A stretch of DNA of 64,000 nucleotides, from NCBI RefSeq assembly GCF_000226115.1, contig NC_016457.1, positions 310,001 to 374,000 of the forward strand, in the 5' to 3' direction. Of this stretch, positions 22,895 to 36,200 are shown piece by piece. This stretch comes from Thermothielavioides terrestris NRRL 8126 (taxonomy: Eukaryota; Ascomycota; Sordariomycetes; Sordariales; Chaetomiaceae). The notes beneath the pieces are model-generated. The model worked only from the letters and a program-made list of their open reading frames with translations, was not told where the DNA came from and searched no databases. The position numbers and the translations under genes are program-made. Numbering within the stretch: the first letter of the stretch is position 1; each line of letters opens with the position of its first letter.

Positions 22895-23029
22895 CCCGAG
22901 GGCCAAAGGAAAAGTGGGTATTTTCGCAGCCCTCTCTTCTTCCAGAAGAGAGGGGCACAAAATTGCCGGACACCCTAAAAAAACCGGACACCTCCCCACC
23001 TAATTTTGTATACGAACGCATCCTAGCAC
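22895..23029. repeat. left 135-bp terminal inverted repeat
   Basis: It pairs with 25835-25969 without gaps. Several of the mismatches are C/T or G/A, as RIP would leave. The repeat contains a hairpin-forming palindrome at about 22931-22954 and direct repeats of CCGGACACC about 17 bp apart. Confidence 0.9.
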
Positions 23030-25834
23030 GGGGGATCACAACCGCGTCAACCGCATCAATTTGAAGCTATTGCCGCTAGCCAACTTGTAAGTAGTAATGT
23101 TTTTTATAGTGTTTTGATATACCTAGATCTTTGAACCTCCTACTCGAACCGTACAATGTACGTACCGCCCACTAGCTTAACAACGTACTCGTACGCTACT
23201 ATACCAACTACCTTCGAGGCAAGGCCAATGGCTATATAATGCCTTCTCTTCGCATTATAGCCAAGTGGTTTAGCTATAGCAAATCGTAGATCGCTATATA
23301 TCTTAAGGCTCTTTATAATATTAGCTCGCTAGCACTAAATACCCGTTGTATCGCTAGGTGGCTATATACGCTTACTAATATAGAAGACAGTGCCCTCGAT
23401 ATATATATAGAGTAGCTATCTACCTCAGGATCCTTGCTCGCCTAGGATCTTATTGAAGGCGCTACGAATCGTCTATAGGCACGTTGTATTCCTCCTATAG
23501 GCCCTGTCAGCTACGCTTAGTAGGTACGTTAGCGGTTCGATTATCCTATATACTTTATAATGAGTAGGAAGCTAGTAGAGGCTATACAACTATCTACTTA
23601 GCAATAGATCGATACGCTAAACAAGTTCTTCGACTACTATAAAGATGCTATTAAAAAATATAATATTATAGTAGCTAGTTGTTAGAACGTCGACGAGATA
23701 GGCTATCGCCTAGCGATATTGAATAGGAAGTTTTAGATCCTAGCTATTAAAACGAAGAAGAATAGGAAGGTTAGAGGTTGTTCCTTAATATTGAGGGTCT
23801 ACTATCTGTTTACTATACTATTTTCTTAGCTAGAGCTCCCTAACCTCTATAATAGAGAGTTGATAACCTTGATCGGCTATATTAATACTATTGGCAAGGC
23901 TATTCCTATATATAGCATCTTTAAACAGTGGCTAAACGAGAACTAGGACGTTGACGGCCTCGATAGCGATATATACTTCAACGCCTTAGAAATAGTGTTT
24001 AATAACTACGATATTATAGCCGACTAAATCTAGCACTTTAATAAGCACTCTTTCTAGTACTATCCTATCGTTTAGGCGTATAAGCTTATGTTCAAAGAGT
24101 AGTTTAGCTATAGCGTATACAACTTCTAGAGCCTTAACGATATAGTAGAATCTAAGCGGAATAATATATAGCCTAAGGATTGTATCTACCGCCTATTGGT
24201 GATAGATAGCTTCTTAGGGCACTATACGTTGAATATCTATAAATATTGCCTTATATACGACATTATTATTATCTTCCTACTACTATATTCAACGTATAAG
24301 ACATAGCCAATGGATATAGGCGTGTTCCAATATATTAAGAGGGTATATTAAATGTATCTTCGCTAGGTAATTCGCTAAGGCGAGATAACCTTTATATATA
24401 TATAGTTCGTTGAGAACCTCTAGGTTAGTTGCCTTGCCTAGAGCCAAACCTATTACCAGTTCTAATATATAACTAGAAAATGGTTTATATAGGCTTTATA
24501 GAGAATAGGATTATCTCTAGCTTCTCGAAGTCAGGGATATAGCTATTAAACCGTTCTATCTATATTACTTTGCTCGAAGATGCTGATATCCAAGTTAATA
24601 GTATAGTATATCCTTCGTTGCTTCTAAAGTAGGATCGCTAGGAGTTGGCTACTAAAGGCGTTAAATACCTTTAAACCAAGTACAATAATATATTCAGCTC
24701 CCTAACGCGCTATTATATTGAAGATATCGCTACTATAATATAAGAAGGTTAGCTTATATAGGAGCACCTTGCTATATTTATAGCTAAGAATAAACAATAG
24801 TTAGTATTATATACTATAAAGCGAGCTAGGGGTCGTTTAGTCTAGCTATCTAACGCTATTATTACTAGTATATCTATTGAAGATATCTACTATATATAAG
24901 CTACTTATAATCAGAGATATATAGAGGCTATTACTAAGAAATCTCGTAAGGCAGTGAAGAACATTGTATATACTAGGGAAAAGGAGCTTAAAAAGGAGTA
25001 GATAGAGTGGAAAAGGATATTAAGCAATAAGGTTATAAGCAATGGCCGCCTATAGATAGCAACCTTCGAAGAATTCTTCGAAAAGACTAGCTAGACCAAC
25101 GACATTATACCTTTTGACTCTAATGACTATTTAATCTTTAATATATAGTATAGTAAGGATCCTTTATCTAAGCCCTTCTTCTTTATCGATATAATAGGCA
25201 AAGAACTAGATATCTATAGGCTAGAGCGACTGCTATACGATTTCCTAGTACTAGAGCTAGAGCTAACGTAGTGCTATATCTAGGTAGACGATAAATAGGA
25301 GCTATTTACCAACGAAGATAACGGCCTCTCCTAGATATAATCTAACGATAATAATGCCGACGATAATACTAACGATAATATTGATTCGCCTCTACTATAT
25401 AGAAGCACTTACAACGGCGAAGGCGTTTACAATGGCGAAGGCGCTTACTAACCGACCTACAACAGGATCAACAAGCTTATTACGAAGTAGTAGGTATATA
25501 AGGCGAGGAAGTACATAGCGTAGGAAGCTTAATACTAAGAATCTATAGCTAGGGAGGATTGTAATAGTTTGCTATATATATAGATACGCCTAGATAGCAA
25601 TAGCGAGCTAGTATCTATAGGTTTAGCCGCCTTATAGTAAGTAGGTAGTAGTCAAAGGCGTGTAATTAGGGGAGTAGTCGAGGCATATAGTCAGGGTATA
25701 TAAGCTAGCCTTATATTATATAAGTATATTTCAATTTGATCTAGATTGAATTTTATTGCGTTTTTAAGCTTTTTAAGCTATCCTACGTATTTGCAGGGTA
25801 GTCGAATTGATATAGTTGCGAATTGCAATACCTT

Positions 25835-25969
25835 GTGCTAGGACGCGATCATATACAAAAATGGGTACGGAGGTGTCCGGTTTTTTTAGGGTGTCCAGCA
25901 ATTTTGTGCCCTTCTCTTCTGGAAGAAGAGAGGGCTGCGAAAATACCCACTTTTCCTTTGGCCCTCGGG
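25835..25969. repeat. right 135-bp terminal inverted repeat
   Basis: Reverse complement of 22895-23029 with the same internal palindrome and the same two direct repeats. It is followed directly by TA. Confidence 0.9.
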
Positions 25970-27665
25970 TATCTAGGAAAAAAAGAATTTTTTTTTTAAA
26001 AAAAAACATGGGGCAGGGCCATAGCACGGTCCCAATCTATGTCGCGTACTATGCAACTACGGCTCTTCTCTCCTGCTCGCCATCCTCACCGTGTCTTTCG
26101 TTAGCCTGAAGTTGCGTGAATGAACGGTGGCTGCGGCAGGCACCTAGGGCAGAGGAGTTCTTGGGCAATTGATGGGCGGCATCGCTCTCTTTCGCACCCC
26201 GCTCGCCCTGCCGGCTCTGCATTGCACCAAGACCGACGACGGCTGGTGTTCGGCCCAGGTGCAGACGGTCCCCGGCAACGCTCTTTCACCCTGAATCCGA
26301 CCGCCAGTTGCATTGCATGCGTCACTGCGTCACTGCCCAACCCCGTCATCACCGTCCTGGCCCGTCCGTCCCATTTAGGCTCTCCGCTCAGTCTCGGGCC
26401 TCTCCCGTTTGGGACAGAGATGCCAGACCTAGATCAGCCCAGTGATGGGACTAATGACCTGACGCATGGCGAGCTCTGCCAGGAGCGAGTGAGGTGCACC
26501 AGTGCGGCGCCCCTGCTCACCCCATTGGAGATTGGCAGCCTTCTGCAAGCTGCCTGCAGCTGCCATTGGTACAGGTGCAGTCATGTTCACCACCGCGTCA
26601 ACCACTGCTCCGCTCCGAGAGCAGGAAGTCGGGGAATCCTTGACCGCTCCGGGCAGAGTTTCCAAGCTATCACACACTTCTCCTCATTCTTCCTCAGCAA
26701 GGGGCCCAGTTGTTCGGTGTGTCCATGCACATGGTTATCCTGTCCGACGCGGGCCCTTGCTGTGTAAATGTGATCGGTCGTGCTCCCTGAATCCAGACTT
26801 TTTTTCCCGAGTACATACCGCCGATCGAGGTTCGCACGCTTCCCGGCCCTGACAATCGATCCGGGCAAGCCTGGTAGCCATTCATGTGTTCCGCTGCCTT
26901 CCAACAAGTACATCGTCACCGCTTGGAACACCTTCCACCTGACGCATCCTTCGCTTCGGCTTTCAGTACCCCGGCGACCCGGCTCAGTCTTGTATGGTTC
27001 ACTCGTGGCTTTGGGCAGCAGCCAAGTAGTACTGACTAGAGTATAAAGGTAGGTGCTGTCGGCTGAGGAAAACCAGAGGGTTGCTCCGAAAACCTGTATC
27101 GCACAAAATAAAGGTGGTTGCCGTTGCAGCTTGCCGGGTCAGACGGGCAACGGACACCGCCGCCCTCCTTTCAATGCTACTTCGAGTAGTCAGGGTGACA
27201 TTGGAGAAGCCCTTTGGCTCGGGCTGCCAAGTAACGAACAAACCATACAGTTCAAAGCGTGCGACAACTCGGCCTGCGCCTCGTCTCCTCTTCCGGCTCA
27301 GCTGTTTACTTGGATCAGATCAAAGCGTGCATGAGTGCACAAGACATGAGAGGAGTGAGTGGGTATTGAATTTTCCAACACGCCGCAGATTTACTCGAAA
27401 AACTCGAGGTCCGGGCTGTCGCACCGCGCAAGCCGCCTCTCCGTCCAGCAGCAAATGAGGCCAGGACCTCGGGCTCGCTTGACTATAAAGCCCTTTCTTT
27501 CCCCTTTTCCCTGTCGCCTCCCTTCTTCTTCCTCTCCTTCTTCCCTACTTTGCCTCGTCCGCCCTGCCCCCTGGCCCTCTGCCGTATTCCCGCCAACCCC
27601 ATCCCAGCATCTTTCCCCCGCTCTTTTCACCCCCCCTCACTTCGGGCGGACCAGCCGCCGCCTCC
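25970..27665. other. intergenic region, no gene recognised
   Basis: Short frames on both strands without recognisable domains. Positions 27484-27490 read CTATAAAG, followed by a 150-bp pyrimidine-rich tract, which together look like a plus-strand core promoter. The only frame it could drive is antisense to the regulator gene beginning at 27666, so no gene is called. Confidence 0.5.
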
Positions 27666-30198
27666 TTACCGAGCGCCGCCGGCCAACCACCGCTGCAAGC
27701 TCAGCGCGGCCGCCATGACGGCGCTGCCGATCTCCCAGTTGTCCATGCCGATCTGGAACAGGGTGATGTTCATGACGGCCTTGACGAGCCGGTCGTGCGG
27801 CTGCGCCGCCTTGCCGCTCGGCAGGATCGGCAGCAGGATCCACGCGAGCACGCCCAGCAGCGAGCGCCACGTCGACAGCGGCACCCGCCACGCCGTCGTC
27901 CACAGCCGCAGGAACTCGCCCGGCAACACCACCTCGCTGAACGGCCGCCGCCGCATGATGGCCCGGCTGTACAGCAGCGCGGCGAGGCGCACCGCTTGGT
28001 AGACGTGGTCCGGCGGTTCTGCCGCCGCGGGCGGCGGGGACTGGCTATTATTATTCGGGCTTGCTTGTCTGCCGGGGTTAGGGGAGCCTTCCCGCAGGTG
28101 GTCTGTCCCTGCTTGGCCCGGTACCGGCATCGGCGGCCACCCGGACTGTTGCTGTGGTGTCAGTCCGCGAGGCCGACCGTGCCCGGCCTGTTGTTGGCCT
28201 TCTCGGATGTCCGTGACCGGAGAGTCTCTACTGGGGGTGGTTGAGCTCCCCGCGGACGGGCGTCGCGCGGCGGGGGACTCCTCCGGGAGGCTGGAGATGC
28301 GCTCGTGGATCCAGGCTGACGTCGTGTGCACCTTGTGCAGTTCTTTCGCTGACGGTGTTTCCGGCAGAGCGAGGACGGTGGCCAGGAGAAAGCGCATGTC
28401 GTCGAGGATGGACGCGACGGCTGGGTGTATGCGAAGCGCATCGTCGCAGGACGAAAAGGCCACGAGCGTGGAGATGAAGGGGGTGTTGAGCGCGAGGCGG
28501 AGAGGTATCTGCACATTGTCGCGGAACTCGAACTCGCTTCCTCCTTGCAGGAAAGGTGAGACCTCGAAGGATAGAGCGATAGCAACATCAGAGCTGGACC
28601 GAACGTTGTTAGTGCCTGTTGTAACCCGGGCTCAGCGGCATACGGGGCAAAATGGGTCGCGCTTCCTCACGTCATGGCAAGCTTGCTAATTAAGCCGTGC
28701 AGTCCGAGTGTGCGGAAGCCTCCTCGGAATCTGATCATCTCTTGAAGACCACGCAGGTGTGCCCGTAGATCGTTTGCGTCTCCCCAAAGCCTGCAAGTGC
28801 AACCGTCAGCGCTCCATTTTTTCCCTGACAGACCCTGCTACGTGCAACTAGGCAAGAAAAGGGTTGATCCTACGCACCACTCATCCACAACAAGCTGAAC
28901 GACCCCGGCTATCGCCTCGTCGCTTGCCGATAGCTGTGACCGAATGTGTTCGTTCAGGAGCTTGATGACCCGTCCCTTGTGAGCCATGGCAACGGTCCTC
29001 TCGACATGGCCGGTGTCGGTGAGGAAGCAGGCCGCCGAGTAAATGGCCACGTGCACCAATAGCTGCGAGTTGACACAGAAGGGAACGTAGTACTTGAGGT
29101 AGGGGTTCGAGGCATCCGGGTGTCCGTCGAGCGAGGCCGTGAATTGCGACAGAAACTTGACGTCTGCTCACAGAAGCGCTTGGTTAGCACGCCGGTGGCC
29201 CGTAAAGATGACCCAGGAACGAGGACGCACGAGCGGTGCGACGTACAGATGGAGAGAATCTCTGAGTCCTGCATTTGCTGCGCCACCGGCACCGGAACGA
29301 GTTCCTGCGCCGGGCTCGCAGCCGGCCACGAGATGCCGCCAGCGCCCGGTGGCACCATCGGCACCAGAGTCCAGGCGCTATGCCCGGGGACCAGCCCGGC
29401 GCTGGCCCAGGGGCTCTGCATCGGCCGGCGTCCGCGGAGGAGCCTGATTGCTTCATGGACCTCGTCCGAGTGCAACGAGCAGCCATCCTCGCATGCGATG
29501 ACGCACATGTAAAGGCTGTGCTGGTCGGTGCTCCAGGCATACTGCCCGGTTGCCGTTGGCGTTGCGGACTGGCCTAGGAAATCGGGTCCTGGCCAGTCTG
29601 CAAAGCCCTCGCCCAGAATTCGGCTGCTGCGCGGTTGATTCCAGGGAGACAAGAGAGACGGGTGTGTTGGAAGGGTTAGTCGGCCGAGCGCTTCGGCACC
29701 AAAGACCTCGCTTTGCGTCGAGGCTGTCAAGGTTGGCGGGGACAAGGAGACGGCGAAGGCCGGTCGTTGTGGAACTGCTGCAGCGCTTGTGCGCCTTTGA
29801 TTCCGTACCGGTCAGCTACCTGGGGCTGTTGATTCTGCGGGCTGTGGGGGAGAGATCGGGATCTGACACACCTGCTGCTCGGCTTGTACTCGCAGACCGG
29901 CTGGGGGAATCGCCTGGCACAGTTACTGCACGGCCGCCCCTGGTTGCACTTCAGGGCGCGGAGCGGGTATCAGCATCATGAAGTCTCGGGCACACACCGG
30001 GGCACACCGGCGACGTGGCTGCCGTGTCTCAAGGGGCTTGATCCGAGCGCAATCTAGGGGCAAGGAGGGGTGTGGGAATGAGGGAGGCCAGAGGGTTTAC
30101 ATTACCTTTTGCTTCCTTCTCCTGCACTCTCCACACGATGTCGTCGTTCTCTCGGCTCGGTGTGGTCGCGGGACAGGGCCCTGCATTGGTTTGGACAT
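27666..30198 (-). CDS. Zn2Cys6 transcription factor with fungal-specific regulatory domain
   Basis: Six exons: 30198-30106, 29948-29872, 29794-29247, 29163-28878, 28790-28671 and 28593-27666, coding for 683 aa. The binuclear zinc cluster is split by the first intron: exon 1 gives C22-G-E-C25-R-R-R-K-Q-K, and exon 2 opens with C32, then C38, C41 and C50, so spacing is C-x2-C-x6-C-x5-C-x2-C-x8-C. The third exon is Ser/Pro/Thr-rich. Exons 4-6 look like a helical Fungal_trans_2 (DUF3468-type) middle domain (for example L-L-V-H-V-A-I-Y-S-A-A, G-V-V-Q-L-V-V-D-E-W, L-R-G-L-Q-E-M-I-R-F-R-G-G-F), with a disordered Gln/Pro insert near residues 480-560. The acceptor of the second intron is the weakest border: the frame requires an AAG (29795 or 29786) after a CTGAC branch point. 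DNA target and regulon cannot be read. Confidence 0.85.
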
Positions 30199-31298
30199 TG
30201 CTCTGTTTGCGATCGCGAGCTTGCCGTTCGTATCCAGGGTACCAACCAGGATAATCTCATGCACCGAACAGGGACCGTAGGGCTGACTTATAATAATACA
30301 GACTCCGGTTTGGGGTGCAGACGGGAACAACGATACCAGGCCAGTGCATGCAAAGCTTCGGATTAAGAACCTCTTGGTACTAGCGTGTCAGTAGGCCGCC
30401 AGTTCTGGCCTGCTGGAGGAGCTGCCCGCGATCGCAATGGGGTAACCGACGGAGTGTTGTGGCTTGCTGTAGCTCGAGCCAAGACTTAAGAGTGAAATAA
30501 ATGAAACGCTTGGCTTCTGGCCGCACAGAAGGGTCGCTGTGAAGCCAGAAGAAGAGGACCGACAGCGGGCTGGGAATCTGACAACTCCTTTAACTCCACT
30601 CTCCGTCCTATGGAGCATATGTTTGGAGCGGGTGAGGTCAAGGGTTTATAAGCTGGCAAGCTGGCACTAGCGAAATGTTCTTGCCATGACAGAAGACACA
30701 AGCGACCCCAGCTGGCACGAGGGTTACCGCACTGGTGTTGAGGGCGGTGCCCCTCGTTAGTTCGCCTCTTGTCATCTTGGCTCGGTCCCAGGCGGTGAGT
30801 GGCTGTCTTGCGAGCGGCACCACCCGGGAGGGCAGCAAACCCATCAGCATTTCGCACCGGCGCAGAGCAGTGACGGAGGACTATCGTTTCTCGACCCCCC
30901 CAGAAGCCCAAGTTCTACAGCGCTCGGTCAACTGGATCATGGGACATGCATAGGACAAAAGTCCGCCGATGCCAGGCACGAAAATCAGCTGTCGGCGAGA
31001 GGTGACGGGGGCAGCACAGTAGTGTACCTAGGTATGTACCCACAGCGACAGGGTACCGAGGCCTTCTAAGACCCATCTAGTATATAGTGTACTACAACTG
31101 AATGCGGGCATGGTAGTACATACCAAGTATACAGCTTGAGTCCTTTCCTGCGCACCGAGTGGCTGGGTCCCCCTCCCTTGGAGAAGTCTCGCGGAGGATC
31201 CCGTCTTTGGGCCCCAGGCGCGAGCGGTGGCGCCGAGACCGAGACAGACGTGGTGAGCAGTGCGCCCCCCTGGAACGGTGTCCAAGAGGTCGTCGTTA
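30199..31298. other. promoter region of the Zn2Cys6 gene, no gene recognised
   Basis: Upstream flank of the minus-strand regulator. Short frames only. A perfect TACCTAGGTA palindrome lies at 31025-31034. The region ends at the terminal repeat of the next transposon. Confidence 0.5.
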
Positions 31299-32732
31299 AA
31301 GAGGTCCCGCCAAGACTAATTTCCAGCCCCTGTCAACGCCACCCCCCCACTACAACTCGAAGTACTATAGCAGTACCGGCAGGGGGTCTTCGCGTATATT
31401 CCAGGGTATAGCGCGCTTAAAGGTAGGTAACAGCGCGCTTACGCTATAGGCTAGCTATAGGCTATCGCTATGTCTACGCTATATTAGTTAAGTCCGCGTA
31501 GTAGATGATATAACCTACTTCAGAGCTACTACTATCTTACTATATAAGAATAGGTTATATATAGAGGCTATAGCTAGGCTAGGGAAGTATAAAACTATAT
31601 TTGACCTAGGTAGAGCCTAGCTAGCTACTAGGTAGTAGTAGAAACGTATTAAAATAAAAGAATTGAACTTAAGTATCCACTTTACCTCTATCTTTATCTT
31701 TATTTTCATTACCCTTCCTACCTTAAATTTCCCTATACTATACTAATTAGCTACTAGCTAGCTATAAAGTAGAGGTATAGTATATTTATAATATTCTATT
31801 CGATATTTATAAGGTATCTATATATCTAGGTTAGGGCTTTAGTATATCGCTTAGCCTCCTCTAGAGTATCTCGAGCTAGCTAGGCTAACTCCTTAGCAGT
31901 GGTAGCTAGCTACTTAGTAGCTATAGCCTAGTGCTCCGCCGCTAGAGCGACTCTCTCCTCAATGCTCTACTAGGGCTTAGCCTTAGCGAGTAAGAGGTGA
32001 GCTATAGAGGCGACGAGAGCGCTAGATATAAATATACTAGTGCTAGCTAAGGGTAGGGCAATGATAGTCTCCTTATATATTATATCTTTTAGTATTAGTT
32101 AGTTAGGTATAAATATAAAGTAGCTATAGAGCTATATAGCTTACGAATAGTTGTAACTAAATGCTTATTCTATACTTTAAAGTCGATAGGTAGAGGCTCG
32201 TCCTTATCGACTTTAAGGACTTACTTATACCATTTGATAATCTCTAGCTAAATTATAGAGGGTAGCTACTAGTAGCTTATTAACATTGGACTAGTAGTCG
32301 TTCATTAGTTAATATTATTTATAAAAACGTAGAACTTAGTATAGCCCTACTTAGTATACTTTTAGTATATATTGCCTAGATCTATATACTAGTTAGTGAA
32401 TATAAACCTAATATATTAAAAAATATAATACTATATTTACTCTTTTAGAAGTAGTAGGCCTATATATCCCTATTATAGATATATATAATATAGACTATAT
32501 ATAGTATCGCCTATACCTTACTATAGTTGGGCTCCTCCTTCTTTTTCTTAGCCTACTTAACGTTAGCTAGCTATTGACTAGCACCTAAATAGTACTCTTT
32601 ACCGAAGACTTTATACCTAAGGACCTAGCTAGGCGCTTCCAAGGGTTGTTAGGTATAACTAGCTTAGACTTGCCTTTGTTAGCGAGGGTAGTAGGGGTAA
32701 TAGGGGCGGCGAGGGCGAGGGGGGTAGGGGGG

Positions 32733-33240
32733 GCTAGCTACTTACTAGTAGCATTCTTACTACTAGTACTAGTGTTGGTAATAGTAGTAAGCGTAGAGCG
32801 TATATAGGAGCGCTACTACTACTAGCTAGGGGCAGTGAGGGCTAGGAGGGCGGGGGGGGCTAGCTACTTACTAGTAGTGTTCTTACTACTAGTGCTAGTA
32901 TTAGTGGTAGTAGTAGGCGTAGAATATATAGGGCGAGCGTAGAAGCGCTACTATTACTGGCTAAGGGTGGTGGGAGGGGTGGCGGCTAGGGCGGGGGGGG
33001 CGGTGGGAGCTAGCTACTCGCTAGTAGCACCTTTGTTGATAGTAGTAATAATAGTGGTAGTAGTAGTAGTGGTAGATATAGGGTATATAGAGCGTATAGG
33101 GTAGGGCTAGAGGCGCTACTACTACTAGTCGGGGGCGATAAGAGGGTTAGTAGTAGAGGCTAGGGGGGCGATAGGAGCTAGCTACTTGCTAGTAGTAGGA
33201 GCGTCGTTGTTAGTGGCGATAGGGGGGTTGTTCTCCTTAT
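32733..33240. repeat. imperfect tandem repeat inside the Mutator-like element
   Basis: Four units begin GCTAGCTACT at about 32733, 32859, 33009 and 33177, each followed by a CTAGTAGTA-type stretch, TATAGGG or TATAGAGCG, and a G-rich block. Unit length grows from 126 to 168 bp by expansion of GTAGTA and G-rich parts. The minus-strand reading is low complexity. Confidence 0.7.
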
Positions 33241-36200
33241 ATAGCTCTATATCGTTGTATTTGAAGTTGCTATATAACTCAATTAGCTACTACTAATTAC
33301 AATACTACTATAATTTCAACCGATTTTTCGACTTAACCGACTTATAGAGTATATAAAAAGTATAGATTAAAGCTATAATGTAGCTAATTAGCTTCTTAGC
33401 GATAGCAACGATAGAAATAGCTTTAAATCAACTTATATAATAGTAGCGTAGGTAGGCGGGTAGGCGGCAATAGCTATAGCTATAAGGTTAGAAGAAGGAA
33501 AGGAAGAAGAAGTAGGTAGAAAGCTCTAAGGCAATAGAAAAAGCTATAGCCTATATACCTATATAGTTCTTAAAGAATCAAAAGTTTCAATATCAACTAT
33601 ATAGAGTAAATATTATTTATTTTTTAGAATCTATTTAACTATAAAATATCTAGACTAGTAGTAGAACAATAGCTAGCTAGTACCTCTTTTATACTTATAT
33701 TCCTTCCTTAGTTTCTCTATAAAGCTAAGCTTAGGGGTTAGGATAAAATTTCTATTTGTCTACGATTTTATATAGTATTAAGCCCGCTTTTAGAAACTTC
33801 GATTAACTCTATAAAGTTTGTCCTAGGGCTAAGACTTAGACTACTAGTAACACTTACTATATTTTAGTATTATAGAAACTCCTTTCTAAGTATACTAATT
33901 GGTTAGGAACTAAGTAACTCGTTTATAGTCTAGTAGCTAGCTAGCTACTAATCCTCTAACTTCTAGCTATTAATTATTACGAAGTTCCTTGAAGTTGGAG
34001 GTAGGAATAAGGACGTAAGGTAGTACGATCTAGTGGCTAGCTAGTACTCAATTAGAGAATTATATATTACTACTTATTGCTAAGATATAAATAAAGGAAT
34101 ATCTAACCTTTAAACCTATTATAGATCCTTCTAAACTCTACCTAATAGCTTCCTTAGAATATAGTCGAGATCCTCTTATAAGCTATATATTGCCTATATA
34201 TTATCCTAGATCCTATATATCGTAGTTTATAGCAACTATATTAGCTCCTAGACCTATAGGAATAGCTACTGATTGATAGAGACCTCGTCTAAGCTAGTAA
34301 GATCTACTAGCTATAGAACGACGCTATAGTATATCCTAAACCCCCTTCGCTTCTAAGATACTAACTAGCTACTAGAAATGCTTTAGCTACAACGAGTTCG
34401 TTAACAAGTAATAATGTTAAATATATAAGTAGGGGAGCAACCAGCTTTTAAACTATATATACCTATAGCGAGGAATACTAACTAGCTCTAGAATTAGAGT
34501 ATCCTATAAGAGCTAAGCAACTTGATTCGCCTAGTTGACTACGTTGTAGTAGTCTAGGTTACGATATTCGTCTAGAGTAGCCTACCTAAGCGTAGAGACC
34601 TTGGTAGCAATGTCGATAGTACCTTAGGCAGTTAGCTATAATAGCTAGATAGCTACTATACTGCTCTACCATTGCCTATCGTTATACTATAGACTAGGGA
34701 ACTAGTCCAATATAAAAACGCTATTAAAGTCGAGAGGCTCGTTAATATCGAACCGCTTATATACTATCGATAGCTTATATATAATTAGTGCTTAAGCCTA
34801 CTTAGGTAGCCTATTAAAGCCCTAGCCGTTAAACCGCTCTATATATATAGCTAGGAGTATATAATTGAGACTTCTAAACTTAGCTCGGATTACCTTATTT
34901 CGATAGTCTTATATATAGTGATCAAGGTAAATGATTAAACTAGTAAGAGGGAAGGTGCTAGCTATCTGCTACTTTAGTGTAGGCTCAGCGTTCTTAACCT
35001 TCGAGTACTATCCTTCGACTATATTTATTATAGTAATCTAGTAGAGTAGGGGGGTCGTATCTTATACCCAATATACCTACGGTCGAGTATTACTTAGCCA
35101 ATTGTTCTTTAAATACTACTTAAGCCTATCAATGCTAGTATAAACAATAGTAGCTTTAATAGACTCTATATAGCCTTTTTCTAAACAACGGCTTAGAAGA
35201 GTAGCTACTATATAGCTAAGGTACTCTTTATTAATACTAATCTAGCGCTTCAAAGTCTCTTAGCAATGCTTTATATAAAGGAGATATTATATATATAGGA
35301 GGCTATACTTATTATAGCTAAATGCCTCCTAGACAGTAAGTTGTTTAACTATAGAGTTGTCGGTAATTATATATTTTAGGAGCTAGCCCCTATTAGCTAC
35401 TCCCCTATACTACTCTAGTAGTATATCTAAGTATATTACAATACTATTAGCAATCTACCTCTCTATAAAGAAGTAAGTAGAAGGGAGCTAGTAGTCGTTG
35501 AAGTCCTAAACTATAATTATAAATAGGTGCCAACTACTATAGATAGTCTTATAAGTAGTATCTATAATCGCTAGTTGACTATACTTTTTCAATATATCTA
35601 ATAGGTCTCTATATATAAAGACCAATGTAGAGGAGTTCTCGCTAGGCACAGTCAATGCCTTATACTTATATCGATCACTATAGGCCAATAGCTAAGTAAC
35701 GGCTTCTACGAATTCTACCTTTTTAAAAACCTTATAGGACTATACCTTACGATTATTATATTTATAGAGCTTAAGAGATCTATAAAGGTTACAAATCTCC
35801 TAGATCGTAATGTATTGGCCACCTATATAGTAAAGACGTGCCCTAGCCTTAGGAGTTTCAGCGTAGCTACGTAGCTAGTATTCTATAGCGCTATCGCTAT
35901 ATCTAGTAGTAAGGAGGTAGGCAATATACTCTACAATAGTATATAGGCGTTTAACTATCTCGATATCTTCTATTGAGTAATTGTACCTATAGCGAATTAC
36001 AATGTCAATAGTATCGTCGTTGTACTAAACTTTATAGAAAGTATAGCGGTATAGCTCTATATTCTATAGCACCCTATTGCGTTTACCTTACCCTTTGGTC
36101 TTTTATAGCGTTTTCTAGAGGCGGCAATAGAATATAGTCTTCATTTGCCATTGCTTTAGAGCGTTTCTTCTACTATAGAAATACAATACCTAGCGCTATT

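Larger units (their letters stand above)
22895..25969 (+). mobile_element. complete Fot1/pogo-like (Tc1/mariner superfamily) transposon, RIP-mutated
   Basis: The 3075-bp element is bounded by 135-bp inverted repeats (22895-23029 and 25835-25969) that begin CCCGAGGGCCAAAGG and differ at fewer than a dozen positions. TA lies directly outside both ends (22893-22894 and 25970-25971), the target site of this superfamily. The interior is AT-rich and full of stops, but the plus strand keeps a DDE transposase in order: N-V-D-E-I-G-Y-R-L near 23686, V-I-D-S-F-L-G-H-Y near 24201, and M-D-I-G-V-F-Q-Y-I-K near 24310. These match the DDE_1 blocks of pogo/Fot1 transposases. Each terminal repeat contains the palindrome CTCTCTTCTTCCAGAAGAG and two copies of CCGGACACC, possible transposase sites. 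The long GC-richer ends escaped much of the RIP. The copy cannot encode a working protein. Confidence 0.88.

Noticed and set aside
27550..28002. Plus-strand frame behind a TATA plus pyrimidine tract
   Set aside because: It is antisense to the last exon of the Zn2Cys6 gene and has no recognisable domain; the promoter-like context is noted in the intergenic entry only.
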